Source: Nitrospirota bacterium
GTDB taxonomy: Bacteria > Nitrospirota > UBA9217
Assembly (NCBI GenBank): GCA_035516965.1
Contig: DATIZR010000116.1
Coordinates: forward strand, 1-64,000
Reading direction: 5' to 3'
DNA: 64,000 nt
The notes under the pieces were generated by a model. The model saw only the letters and a list, made by a program, of their open reading frames with translations, was not told the DNA's origin and made no database searches. The translations under genes and the position numbers were made by a program. Positions 51,015 through 60,144 of this stretch are shown piece by piece (the stretch's first letter is position 1; each line of letters starts with the position of its first letter).

Positions 51015-51281
51015 ATGTTAAGCAGAGTAAAACTTGGAATCAGACGGCCTTACGACAGCGAGTCGCGCAATTTTCAGATGCCGGCCATATCCGGACCAAT
51101 GCCGCGTTTGTGGATGGTCCTGCTGGTCATTACTCTTCCTTTGTTCGTCATGGGTGTCGATTTTTTTGAGAAAATGGAAAGATCGGGACCAATGGGCGCA
51201 GTCATTGCGGACACCCTTTTGCCGGCGTCCAGCATCGGCTATCTGATGTTAATCTATATTCTGAAAAAGCGAAAAATATAG
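51015..51281 (+). CDS. Small membrane protein downstream of the trihaem cytochrome
   Basis: The 88-residue protein has a basic N-terminal part (LSRVKLGIRRPYDSESRNFQ), a hydrophobic helix (LWMVLLVITLPLFVMGVDFF), a short loop (EKMERSGPMG) and a second helix (ASSIGYLMLIYILKKRKI) ending in lysines. Two spans with both ends in the cytoplasm are likely. No family is recognised. Its leader consists of a ten-G tract instead of a normal Shine-Dalgarno sequence. Position after the cytochrome gene suggests it could anchor or accompany that protein (inference). Confidence 0.6.
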   Translation: MLSRVKLGIRRPYDSESRNFQMPAISGPMPRLWMVLLVITLPLFVMGVDFFEKMERSGPMGAVIADTLLPASSIGYLMLIYILKKRKI

Positions 51282-51701
51282 ACCACAAGCTTGCAGGCGG
51301 GCAATGCATTTCGTCCGCACGCATCTACTGCTCTTTCGTTCCACCTTGCATACAATTCTTCCTTGGTCAGATGGGGCTCTATCCCAAAGAGCTTCAGGAG
51401 CGTAAATTCCGTGCGCTGCCTTCCTTCCTGAGCGGTCGGTTCCCATCTCTGATACAAGGCTTTCTCCATTGAGCATCGCCTGATGTTCCTTCCTTCTCCT
51501 CTTCTTTGCCTGTGCCTGAACAGTGCTATATTTGTTCATAAAAAAATCCCCGGTTTTAATAATGCGAAATATTTCAAAAAATATCATTGTTTCTTAGCCT
51601 CGAAGGTGGATAATGAAGGTTGGGCGCTTACAAGCCTATGCACATCCTCAGACTTTATTATTAGTGCGGGCCTGGCGTGCAATTCTTATAAAGGAGTGAA
51701 C
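51282..51701. other. Region without a clear gene (420 bases); possible decayed minus-strand gene
   Basis: Minus-strand frames 51540-51460 (KYSTVQAQAKKRRRKEHQAM) and 51469-51254 (EFTLLKLFGIEPHLTKEELY) each look partly coding but lie in different frames. This is compatible with a frameshifted small gene, though neither has a good start signal. The plus-strand part from about 51600 is the leader of the radical SAM gene. Confidence 0.3.
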
Positions 51702-53213
51702 ATGAAATTACTGCTCGTCTATCCCAAGTACCCCACTACCTTCTGGAGTTTTAAATACGCATTGAAGTTCATCTCCAAGAAGGCGAGCCTGCCGCCGCTC
51801 GGGTTGTTGACCGTGGCCGCCATGCTGCCTGCCGAATGGGAGCAGCGTCTTGTCGATCTGAACGTGAAGCATCTGACCGATGCCGATCTCCGCTGGGCCG
51901 ATTACGTGCTGGTGAGCGCCATGTCCATCCAGAAAGAGTCTGCCCTGTCGGTCATTGCCCGGTGCAAAGCGCTCGGTGTCAGAGTGATCGCCGGCGGACC
52001 GTTGTTCACGGCCAACCCCGAAGACTTCGACGGCGTGGACCATCTGGTGCTGAACGAGGCTGAGATCACGCTCCCGCTCTTCCTCGAGGACCTCGGGAAT
52101 GACAAGGCGAAGCGTATCTACACCTCTCCCCAATGGGCAAATCTCGCTGCCACGCCCGCGCCCCGGGTCGACCTGCTGAACATGCGCAAGTACGCCTCCA
52201 TGAACATCCAGTATTCCCGGGGCTGTCCCTTTGACTGCGACTTCTGCAACATCACCGTGCTCTACGGCCGCGTGCCGCGAACGAAGAGCGCGGACCAGGT
52301 CATCGCCGAGCTCAATGCGCTCTATGCCCGTGGCTGGCGGAGAGGCGTGTTCATCGTGGACGACAATTTCATCGGTAACAAGGGCAAGCTCAAGAAGGAG
52401 GTGCTCCCGGCCCTCATCGGATGGATGGAGGAGCGCAAACACCCCTTCACGCTGTATACCGAGGTTTCGATCAACCTTGCAGACGACGAGGAGCTGATGA
52501 GGCTCATGGTCAAGGCGGGGTTCGACCAGGTGTTCGTGGGCATCGAGTCACCGAACGACGAAAGCCTCGCGGAATGCAGCAAGCTCCAGAACCGGAACCG
52601 CGACCTTATCGCAAGCGTCCGGAAGATCCAGAAGGCCGGCCTCGAGGTCCAGGCCGGGTTTATCGTGGGGTTCGACAAGGACCCAGCGTCGATCTTCGAG
52701 CGCCTGATCGGTTTCATCCAGGAAAGCGGGATCGTGACCGCCATGGTGGGGCTCCTGAACGCGCCGCACGGCACCAAGCTCTACAGCCGCATGAAACAGG
52801 AAGGACGCCTTACGAGGGCAGCGACCGGCGACAATACGGACTTCTCCATCAACTTCGTCCCGAAGATGAGCAGCGAGGCCCTGCTGAACGGCTACCGCTC
52901 GATCCTCAACACGATCTACTCGCCGAAGCACTACTACGCGAGGGTGAAGAAGTTCCTCAAGGAGTATCGCCCCGCAACAAAGGCGCGGAGCTTCCGACCC
53001 CAGTTCAGCTACATCATGGCCGGGTTCAAGTCCGTGGTGCGCCTCGGCATTATCGGACGGGAGCGGTACTACTACTGGAAACTGTTCTTCTGGTCCCTGT
53101 TCAGAAAACCGAGGCTCTTCCCGCTCGCCATCACCCTGTCTATCTACGGGTTCCATTTCCGCAAGGTATTCGCGAGTCATGAGAAGACGCTGAGGGCGGC
53201 CGCGCTGAGGTAA
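51702..53213 (+). CDS. B12-binding radical SAM protein (DUF4070 C-terminus)
   Basis: The 503-residue enzyme begins KLLLVYPKYPTTFWSFKYALKF. Residues 1-150 form a cobalamin-binding Rossmann-type domain (PPLGLLTVAAMLP, WADYVLVSAMSIQKES, RVIAGGPLFTANPEDF). The radical SAM core has CPFDCDFC, and VDDNFIGNKGKLKKEVLPAL and FVGIESPNDESL are typical internal blocks. The C-terminal part (AMVGLLNAPHGTKLYSRMKQEGRL and beyond) is DUF4070. The same architecture occurs in HpnP, the hopanoid C-2 methylase, and many methylases of unknown substrate, so a B12-dependent methyl transfer is likely but the substrate is not known. AAAGGAGTGA precedes the ATG at 51702. It lies directly upstream of the cobalamin riboswitch but is not controlled by it. 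Confidence 0.9.
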   Translation: MKLLLVYPKYPTTFWSFKYALKFISKKASLPPLGLLTVAAMLPAEWEQRLVDLNVKHLTDADLRWADYVLVSAMSIQKESALSVIARCKALGVRVIAGGPLFTANPEDFDGVDHLVLNEAEITLPLFLEDLGNDKAKRIYTSPQWANLAATPAPRVDLLNMRKYASMNIQYSRGCPFDCDFCNITVLYGRVPRTKSADQVIAELNALYARGWRRGVFIVDDNFIGNKGKLKKEVLPALIGWMEERKHPFTLYTEVSINLADDEELMRLMVKAGFDQVFVGIESPNDESLAECSKLQNRNRDLIASVRKIQKAGLEVQAGFIVGFDKDPASIFERLIGFIQESGIVTAMVGLLNAPHGTKLYSRMKQEGRLTRAATGDNTDFSINFVPKMSSEALLNGYRSILNTIYSPKHYYARVKKFLKEYRPATKARSFRPQFSYIMAGFKSVVRLGIIGRERYYYWKLFFWSLFRKPRLFPLAITLSIYGFHFRKVFASHEKTLRAAALR

Positions 53214-53319
53214 AGAAAACTTCGCCGTGTCATGCCTGCGCCGGCACTCCCCCGCAGGCAGTTTAAACTTTTGCCGAATAAGTTCCGGCGAGCCCGGGAA
53301 TCGAGGTGATGACGGAAAG

Positions 53320-53516
53320 ACTGATAGAGGAATACTGATTTTTCTGGAGTATGATTTCAGGGAAGAGGAGTGAGAATCTCCCGCTGCCCCGCAGCCGTGA
53401 AGGGAACGAAAGCCCAACGATAAGCCACTGTCATGAGTAACATCATGGTGGGAAGGCGGGTGAGTAGGATCGAGCCCGAAGCCGGAAGACCTCAGGAACG
53501 ACTATTCTCGCGGGAG
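53320..53516 (+). promoter_or_regulatory. Cobalamin (B12) riboswitch
   Basis: The conserved core is clear. GGGAAGAGGAGTGAGAATC is followed by CCCGCTGCCCCGCAGCCGTGA (53381-53400 region), then GCCACTG (53424-53430), GGGAAGGCGGG, and the B12 box AGCCCGAAGCCGGAAGACC (53473-53491). All elements are in the usual order. Outer boundaries are approximate. The downstream ATG lies 37 bases after the B12 box. CTCCCGC (53378-53384) in the core is exactly complementary to GCGGGAG (53510-53516), which contains the Shine-Dalgarno sequence, so control is probably translational. Confidence 0.93.
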
Positions 53517-53527
53517 GAATGACAACC

Positions 53528-53758
53528 ATGAACTACAAGTTTTTCACGCACCAGGACTGCAGTTTTTATCCCTGCCACAACCTTCAGGAATGGAAATCCT
53601 GCCTCTTCTGCTGGTGTCCGCTGTATCTGCTCGATTGCGAAGGAGACTTCACCTACCGGAACGGCGTCAAGGACTGCTCGGACTGCGTCATTCCCCACAC
53701 GGAGGAAGGATACGATTACGTCCTCGGAGTGGTGACCAGCAAGGTCTATGGCCGGTAA
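53528..53758 (+). CDS. Cysteine-rich small protein under cobalamin riboswitch control
   Basis: The 76-residue protein has eight cysteines: QDCSFYPCHN, KSCLFCWCPLY, LDCEGDF and DCSDC. This is the Cys-rich small domain (PF04071 type), a presumed metal-binding module often found in cobalamin-synthesis loci. The riboswitch shows that it is made when B12 is scarce. A role in cobalt or corrinoid handling is a reasonable inference; no enzyme activity is indicated. The ATG at 53528 was preferred because GGGAGGA (53512-53518) is correctly spaced from it, whereas the in-frame ATG at 53519 touches the Shine-Dalgarno sequence. No cobalamin biosynthesis gene is adjacent. Confidence 0.82.
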   Translation: MNYKFFTHQDCSFYPCHNLQEWKSCLFCWCPLYLLDCEGDFTYRNGVKDCSDCVIPHTEEGYDYVLGVVTSKVYGR

Positions 53759-53937
53759 AACGTAAAGCAGGCAAGGCGTTTGGTAGAAGACCGATTGTCT
53801 GCGAGAAAATCGTCCTTCCCTTGTTTCACCTTACCTCACCTCATTACCAAAAAGCGCACAAACAGAAAAACGGCTCAGTAACGGGCGTCTTCTAAGATCT
53901 ATACGGTGTCTTCCGCGATCGGGGCGAAGAGCGGACG

Positions 53938-54699
53938 CTAGCGGACAAAGTAGACGAGGGAGACGATAAGGCCGACAGCGATCACGATGCGCCGCAGCGC
54001 GGTGGGTTTGATCCTGCCGGCCATGCGCCCGCCCAGGGCGCCGCCCGCCAGGGCGCCGATGGCCATGATCAGCGCCGCGATCCACAGGACCTGGCCGGAA
54101 AAAAGAAAGAAGATCGCCGCGGCGATGTTGATGCTGAACGAGATGGCCTGTTTCAGCGCATTCAGCCGGGTGAGCGAATCATCCAAGACGAGCCCGATCA
54201 CGGCCAGGACCATGACGCTCACGCCTGCTCCGAAATACCCCCCGTAGACGGCGGCGGGGGCCACGGGCAGTATCGCCATTGCTTCGTGCACGTGCCTGTG
54301 TCCTGTTCCGCTCATGCGGCCCGTCACCCAGGCGCGTATCCGGTCCTGGAACGCCAGCAGGACAACAGCGAGCAGGATGAGGTAAGGTATCAGGAGGCGG
54401 AACGTCTTGTCGCTCGTGTGCAGCAGCAGGACCCCGCCCGCGATCCCGCCCAGGACGCCCGAGGGAAGGAGATACCAGAGCCGCTTTCCCTGCCCCCTCA
54501 GGTCCTTCATCTGCGCGAAGGTCGCTCCGAGATACCCGGGGCAGAGAGCGACGGTGTTCGTCACGTTCGCGGCCACGGGAGGCACGCCGACGGCGGTCAG
54601 CATCGGGAACGTGATGAGCGTTCCTCCGCCGGCAAGGGCGTTCACGAGGCCGCCGGCAACGGCGGCCAGTCCTATGAGGAGAAGATCGAATCCCTGCAT
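53938..54699 (-). CDS. TauE/SafE (TSUP) family membrane permease
   Basis: The 253-residue permease has about eight hydrophobic helices. It starts [34 protein letters not shown]; the second motif is [21 protein letters not shown], so both halves of the TSUP repeat are present. It is only distantly similar to the TSUP protein at 44839-45597 and resembles the YfcA-like branch. The anion transported is unknown. The ATG at 54699 fits the first helix; in-frame upstream extensions are Arg-rich and unlikely. Confidence 0.88.
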   Translation of the reverse strand: MQGFDLLLIGLAAVAGGLVNALAGGGTLITFPMLTAVGVPPVAANVTNTVALCPGYLGATFAQMKDLRGQGKRLWYLLPSGVLGGIAGGVLLLHTSDKTFRLLIPYLILLAVVLLAFQDRIRAWVTGRMSGTGHRHVHEAMAILPVAPAAVYGGYFGAGVSVMVLAVIGLVLDDSLTRLNALKQAISFSINIAAAIFFLFSGQVLWIAALIMAIGALAGGALGGRMAGRIKPTALRRIVIAVGLIVSLVYFVR

Positions 54700-54834
54700 G
54701 AGGGGCCGGTTCCTTCGAGAGCGCTTCGGCCGAGGAGCGGCCGGGTAGATGGCCCGGCGCCGCTGCCGGTTCTCTCGCACTTGCTTGTAAGGAAGTGGAC
54801 GTGATACGGGCCGGGACAGAAAGGGGAGCGCCCC

Positions 54835-56697
54835 TCAGAGGAACAGCCCTTCCACGATCGAGGCGTTCACCTGGTGGATCCATTTCATGATGCGGTGCCG
54901 GATGTCGTCCTTGAGGTCGTCGAAGCCGAGTCCCACGGCGTACTGACGGTCCTGCTTCCGGGCATGGAGCACCGTAGCGCGCACGGTGATGGTGCCCACC
55001 TCGATCAGGTTCAGCGTGACGCTCAGTTTCGACCCGATGCCGATCGGAGTCGGAACGTCCATCAGGCAGCCCGCCGGGCTGATGTTCTTCAGCACTGCCT
55101 TGTTCGTTTCATCGGCAAACCCTTCCAGCCAGTAGGTCACGGGGATGTCCACTGTCTTCCTCATGTACCTCCGGGCTCCGCCGGCGACGAGGATCGGTTC
55201 CGCGATCCAGACGGGCTGGTTCTTCCCCTTGAGCGTGGCGGGCTCCAGTTCCTTCCAGCTTGCCTGATTGCCGATCGCCTCGGCCACCGCCTTGCTCATC
55301 AGCACCTGACCCGGCTTCGCGATGCCGCAGAGGCGGGCCGCGATGTTGATGTTGTCGCCGATGACCGTATAATCCATGTGGTCTTCCGCGCCCATGTTCC
55401 CCATGACCACGTCGCCGCTGTTCAGGCCGATGCCGATGCTCACGGTGGTCTCGCCGGCCGCGGCCCGGGCCTCGTTCAGCGAGGCGCAGCAGCGCTGCAT
55501 CTCGAGGGCGGCGCGGACCGCGTTGATCTCCATGCCCGGACCGTCGAAAATGGCCATAACCTCGTCGCCCACGAACTTGTCGACGATCCCGCCCCACTGG
55601 TGCACGACGGCGGTCTGCAGGTTCAGATAAATGTTCATCAGGCTGACCACGTCCTCGGGGCTCATTTTTTCCGAAAGCGACGTGAAGCCTCGGGCGTCGG
55701 AGAACAGGGCTGTCACGTACTTCCGCTCCCCGCCCAGTTTCAGCTGCGTCACGTCCCGGTGCTCCTTGATGTTCAGGACCGTAGACTGGGAGAGATACTT
55801 CTCCATCAGAAGCTTCTCCCGGAGGCTCAGGATCATCTGGTTGAATACGCCGGTCACCTTGCCGATCTCGTCGCCCGATTGGACCGCAACCAGCTTCCGC
55901 AGGTCTCCCCGGGCAACGACCTGGATGCCTTCGGCCAGCGAATCCAGCGGCTTCGTCATGACCCGCGCGAGCGCGAAGGAGCCGAACAGTCCGGCGAGAA
56001 TGAAGCCCAGCGCGGTCCAGAGGTACGTCCTCTTCTGCGCGGTGATGGCCTCGTTGAGCGCCTTCTGCGACAGGCCGACGCGGGCGATGCCGATCCTCAG
56101 GTTCTTGGTTTTCAGGATGATGGGGGCCGCAGCATCAAGGACCGACTCATTGTTGACATGCGTTTCCTGGAAAAGCACGATGTCGGACCTGAGGGCGGCC
56201 AGGTCGCCGGGCGCTCCGAGCATGATCCCCTTCTTGGAGTAGTCGCTGTGGGCGAAGACCCTGCCGTCATCGTCCGCGACCATGGCGTAGACCACGTCGT
56301 CCCGCTTCAGGATGTCCTCGATCGTGGAGGCGACAGGCAGCTCCTGCTTGGTCAGGAGCCCCTCCTTGCCCACGCTGGCAAGCTGATACGCAAGCGTGGC
56401 GGCGCGCCGCTTCATCTCCGTCCGCAGGATCGCGTTCTGGCGGGTAAAGGTCACGACGCCGAGCGTGACGACCGCAAGCGACAGGATGATGATGAGCGTA
56501 CCCGCGATCTTGTAACGCACGCTGATGGATGACAGGAACCGGATCAACCGCGCCGTGAGGGACGGCGTGTCAGCCGCACTTCTGCCGGCCTGCTGCGAAG
56601 GAGAGGCCGGGATCTTTTTCACGGCTGGCTGTTTGGCGGAAGCCTGGCCCTGCGCCTCGGACGAGCCGTTGCCGCCGCTGTCGGGCGTTGGCGTCAT
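54835..56697 (-). CDS. Membrane class III adenylate/guanylate cyclase with HAMP and PilZ domains
   Basis: The 620-residue sensor has a Pro/Ser-rich cytoplasmic start, a membrane helix (about 65-90), a periplasmic region, and a second helix (about 235-255). A HAMP domain (MTKPLDSLAEGIQVVARGDLRKL) follows. The cyclase domain shows FSDARGFTSLSEKMSPEDVVSLMN with the first metal Asp, KFVGDEVMAIFDGP with the second Asp and the base-recognising Lys, and MDYTVIGDNINIAARL with the transition-state Asn/Arg. The C-terminal PilZ domain (RRYMRKTVDIPVTYWLEG, NISPAGCLMDVP) should bind c-di-GMP. Substrate choice (cAMP or cGMP) is not certain. Its start overlaps the stop of the TPR lipoprotein gene by four bases, so the two are coupled. 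Confidence 0.9.
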   Translation of the reverse strand: MTPTPDSGGNGSSEAQGQASAKQPAVKKIPASPSQQAGRSAADTPSLTARLIRFLSSISVRYKIAGTLIIILSLAVVTLGVVTFTRQNAILRTEMKRRAATLAYQLASVGKEGLLTKQELPVASTIEDILKRDDVVYAMVADDDGRVFAHSDYSKKGIMLGAPGDLAALRSDIVLFQETHVNNESVLDAAAPIILKTKNLRIGIARVGLSQKALNEAITAQKRTYLWTALGFILAGLFGSFALARVMTKPLDSLAEGIQVVARGDLRKLVAVQSGDEIGKVTGVFNQMILSLREKLLMEKYLSQSTVLNIKEHRDVTQLKLGGERKYVTALFSDARGFTSLSEKMSPEDVVSLMNIYLNLQTAVVHQWGGIVDKFVGDEVMAIFDGPGMEINAVRAALEMQRCCASLNEARAAAGETTVSIGIGLNSGDVVMGNMGAEDHMDYTVIGDNINIAARLCGIAKPGQVLMSKAVAEAIGNQASWKELEPATLKGKNQPVWIAEPILVAGGARRYMRKTVDIPVTYWLEGFADETNKAVLKNISPAGCLMDVPTPIGIGSKLSVTLNLIEVGTITVRATVLHARKQDRQYAVGLGFDDLKDDIRHRIMKWIHQVNASIVEGLFL

Positions 56698-57044
56698 TTC
56701 TTCTCGATCTCCTTCAGGGTCTTCAGGATCTGGTCGATCTTCCTGATATTCTCCTGCGCCTTCATACCCAGGCTGCTGTTCGGGTTGATCTCCACGACCT
56801 GCTCGAAGGCATCCCGGGCCTCATCGTAGTTCTCCTTGGAATAGTTCTGAAGCCCCAGATCGTAATACCGCTGCTGTGCCTTCGGGTCCGCCGCGGGCCG
56901 GGCAGCGGGCTTTTGATGGGACGATGGCGGGGGCTGCGACCGGGCTGGTGCGTGTGTCTTCTTTACCGCGCAGCCGGGAAGGAGAATGGCCAACATTGCC
57001 AAGAGAAGGATCGTGCGAAGCAGCATTGATTTTCTTCTTTTCAT
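56694..57044 (-). CDS. TPR-containing lipoprotein coupled to the cyclase
   Basis: The 116-residue protein has a signal with lipobox LLPGCAV (Cys at about 25), a Pro/Ser/Ala-rich linker, and one or two TPR motifs (AQQRYYDLGLQNYSKENYDEARDAFEQVVEINPNSS). A terminal charged helix follows. TPR lipoproteins mediate protein contacts in the periplasm, so it may present a signal to the sensory domain of the coupled cyclase (inference). The first ATG gives a Lys/Arg-rich start; an ATG six codons later is also possible. Confidence 0.78.
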   Translation of the reverse strand: MKRRKSMLLRTILLLAMLAILLPGCAVKKTHAPARSQPPPSSHQKPAARPAADPKAQQRYYDLGLQNYSKENYDEARDAFEQVVEINPNSSLGMKAQENIRKIDQILKTLKEIEKK

Positions 57045-57266
57045 ACGTGAACAATGCGAAGTGTACCGCTGATTCGGTATCCCGATATCTGCTCCCTACC
57101 GTGGAACTGCAGGCCTCGCGCGGGATGATCGGACCTCATGGGGAACGGGTGCGGCCGTTTGTCGAAGCAAGCTTATCACACGGCAATTGCCGTTGTCAAC
57201 TTCATTGCCCTTGCCCGCGGTCGGCGACAGGTTTGATCCCGCGGGCCTCGGAAGGGGCCGGAACGT

Positions 57267-59954
57267 TCAATCGCCGCTGCCGTCAATGACGGCGCGGATC
57301 TTCCGCAGCAGCTCGTTCACCGGCACGGGCTTCATGATGAAGTTGAATCCCGGTTCGATCAGGCCCTTCTGGTGCATGATGTCCGCCGTATAGCCGCTCA
57401 GGAACAGCGCCTTGATGCCGGGCTGGAAGATACTGATCTTGGTGTAGACCTCCCTGCCGTTCTTCTTGGGCATAAGCACATCGAGCAGCAGCAGTTTGAC
57501 CCGGTCCTTGTTGTCCATGAACTTCCTGACCGCGTCCTCCCCGTCGACTGCCTCGATGACCTGGTAGCCGAACTCCCGCAGCATGTGGCTCGTCAGCTCC
57601 CGGACACTCTGATCATCCTCGGCGATCAGGATCGTCTCGGTCCCTCCCAGGATGGGCGGCAGGTCCACGGGCTGCTCCTCCCGCACCTCCGCGTCGGCCA
57701 GCGGCAGGCATATCTTGAACGTCGTACCTTTGCCCGCCTCGCTCGAAACAGCGATCATACCGCTGTGCTGCCTGATAATGCCGTAACTCATGGCAAGACC
57801 GAGGCCCGTCCCCTTCCCCAGTTCCTTGGTCGTGAAAAAGGGGTCAAAAATGCGCTCACGGGTCTTGTCATCCATGCCAACGCCCGAATCGGTCACGGTA
57901 ATGAGGGCGTACCTGCCCGGCTTCCCGCACTCGTGCGCCTTCGCGGTTTCCTCATCGAGAACGAGCCGCTCCGTCTCGATGAACAGACTGCCTCCGCCGG
58001 GCATGGCGTCCCGTGCGTTCGTGGCGAGGTTCATGAGCACCTGTTCGAGCTGTCCGGAGTCGGCCATCACGGTGACGTCCTCGTCGCTCAGCATGGTCTT
58101 CAGATCGATGTCCTCGCCGATGAGACGCCTCAGGAGCAGTTCCACCTTCAGGATGATCTCGTTCACGCTCACGGGCCGGGTGTTCAGGACCTGCTTCCTG
58201 CTGTACGCGAGCAGACCCTGGGTCAGCGTTGACGCCCGGTTCGCCGCGGACATGATCTGCTCGGCGCTGTGCCTCAGCGGATCTCCCGCGTCCATTTTCA
58301 TCTGGAGGATGCTGCCGTACCCGATGATGGCCGTAAGGATGTTGTTGAAGTCGTGCGCAATGCCGCCCGCCAGCGTGCCGATGGATTCCATCTTCTGCGA
58401 ATGCCGGAGCTGCTCTTCGAGCCGCTTGCGCTCGGAGATATCGATCCCCACACCCACGATGTACTGCCTGCCGTTCAGGACCATCCGGTATCCCGTCAGG
58501 AAGAAATGCAGCACCATGCCGCTCTTTGTCACGAGCCGCGCTTCGAGGGCGGCCCTGCCCGTCGTGAACACCTCCTGCATGGCCTTCGCAACGGCGTCAC
58601 GGTCCTGCCCGAAGAGTTCGAGCACGTTCTTGTTCGTCAGCTCTTCGACGGAATAGCCAGTCATTTCCTTTTCATGATTGTTCCAGCGGATCAGCCTTCC
58701 CTGCTCGTCGCAGACGTAGAAGACGCCCGGCAGGCTGTCGATGACCGCGTCGGAGAACCTCTTTTCCTGCAGCAGGAGATCGTCCGCTTTCCTGCGTTCC
58801 GTGATATCGATCCCGGTCGCGATGACATACTCCACGGACCCGTCCTGCGCGAGCAGCGCAGTATTGGACCACGCGACGAGCTTGCGCGTGCCGTCCCTTG
58901 CGACCCACTCATTCTCGTACCGGCTCGGGAACATGCCCGCGACCAGTTTCTGAAAGTCACCCTTCACCCCCTCTGCCTGTTCGGGAGGGACGAGCAGGTC
59001 CCAGGCAATTTTCCCCACTGCCTCTGCCGCAGGGTACCCGCTGATCTCCTCGCAGGCGCGATTGAAACGGACGATCGTTCCCGTGCGGTCCAGAACGAGC
59101 ACGAGGGACGCCACCGTGTCAAGCACGGCATTCGTGAAATCCCGCTCCTTCTGCAGGACCGCTTCGGCCCTTTTCCGCTCCGTCACGTCGCGGGTTATTC
59201 CGAGGAGGGCGATGACCTCGTCCTTGTCGTTCCGGAGCGGAACCGCGTGGGTCTCCAGCCACAGCCTGCGACCCTGGATGCCGACCATCTCGAAGGCAAG
59301 GGTGCCGGACCCGCCCTGGAAAACGCGCTCCGTCAGCTTGATGAAAGCATCGCGGTGATCGGAGGTTATCAGGGGGCATATGGACCGGCCCTTGACCGTA
59401 TCGAGAGACTCGGCCTGGATCATGTCGAGGCCGGCGCGGTTCATCATGATGAGCGTGCCGTCGGGGTTCAGAAGCTTGACGCACTCGGGCTCGCTGTCGA
59501 TGATGGTCTGGAAGAGCTTCCGGCTGTCGCGCAGCTCCTGCTCCGCCTGTTCGCGGCCGGAAATATCATGAACCAGGGAAAGAATGCCGCTCATGCCGCC
59601 CGAGGCGTCCCGAAGGGTGGTATTGTACCACTCGGAGAGGAATTTCCTTCCTTCCCGGTTGATACCGGGACAGACCGCGGGCAGGGATTCTCCGCCGCGT
59701 CCCGCTGCCGCGCGCAGGCACTCGATATGCGAAGGGTCCGCGCTGAACATCAGCTCCCCGGCGTGCTTGCCCCGGGCTTCTCCGCAGGTCCAGCCGAAGA
59801 TCCTTTCGGCCGCGCTGTTCCATTCGCGCACGCGATACTCGGCGTCCCAGAGTATGTATCCCAAGGGCATGCGGTCGATGCAAAGGTTCAGCAGCTGTTG
59901 CGCATCGAGGCACGGCGACTCGGTCCGTGCGGAATTGTGAAGACGATGGCTCAT
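57267..59954 (-). CDS. Hybrid sensor histidine kinase with four PAS domains and a C-terminal receiver
   Basis: The 895-residue protein has no membrane helix. Four PAS domains follow each other (about residues 20-140, 145-265, 275-395, 400-515), each ending in a DI(T/S)ER-like link. HisKA has [18 protein letters not shown] with the phospho-acceptor His. HATPase_c has [47 protein letters not shown] and later G boxes. The receiver ends the protein ([24 protein letters not shown] with the acceptor Asp, and a late KP). The signal and the output partner are unknown; no response-regulator gene is adjacent. The short leader has GCAGGGA before the ATG. Confidence 0.93.
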   Translation of the reverse strand: MSHRLHNSARTESPCLDAQQLLNLCIDRMPLGYILWDAEYRVREWNSAAERIFGWTCGEARGKHAGELMFSADPSHIECLRAAAGRGGESLPAVCPGINREGRKFLSEWYNTTLRDASGGMSGILSLVHDISGREQAEQELRDSRKLFQTIIDSEPECVKLLNPDGTLIMMNRAGLDMIQAESLDTVKGRSICPLITSDHRDAFIKLTERVFQGGSGTLAFEMVGIQGRRLWLETHAVPLRNDKDEVIALLGITRDVTERKRAEAVLQKERDFTNAVLDTVASLVLVLDRTGTIVRFNRACEEISGYPAAEAVGKIAWDLLVPPEQAEGVKGDFQKLVAGMFPSRYENEWVARDGTRKLVAWSNTALLAQDGSVEYVIATGIDITERRKADDLLLQEKRFSDAVIDSLPGVFYVCDEQGRLIRWNNHEKEMTGYSVEELTNKNVLELFGQDRDAVAKAMQEVFTTGRAALEARLVTKSGMVLHFFLTGYRMVLNGRQYIVGVGIDISERKRLEEQLRHSQKMESIGTLAGGIAHDFNNILTAIIGYGSILQMKMDAGDPLRHSAEQIMSAANRASTLTQGLLAYSRKQVLNTRPVSVNEIILKVELLLRRLIGEDIDLKTMLSDEDVTVMADSGQLEQVLMNLATNARDAMPGGGSLFIETERLVLDEETAKAHECGKPGRYALITVTDSGVGMDDKTRERIFDPFFTTKELGKGTGLGLAMSYGIIRQHSGMIAVSSEAGKGTTFKICLPLADAEVREEQPVDLPPILGGTETILIAEDDQSVRELTSHMLREFGYQVIEAVDGEDAVRKFMDNKDRVKLLLLDVLMPKKNGREVYTKISIFQPGIKALFLSGYTADIMHQKGLIEPGFNFIMKPVPVNELLRKIRAVIDGSGD

Positions 59955-60144
59955 CGGAATATCCCTGCCATTTCAGCAGTTGACCTCGTGCCCGTACATC
60001 AGAGAGGTGCTTCGCACCCCGATGCTTCAATGATAGCAAAAAAGCAATTTTCTGTGCAACATAATTTTCCCTGTTTTTTTGCCGGAGAGGGCCGGGATGG
60101 CGCGGATTGACGAAAGAGCGGTGTCACAGCGTTCCGGGGTGATA

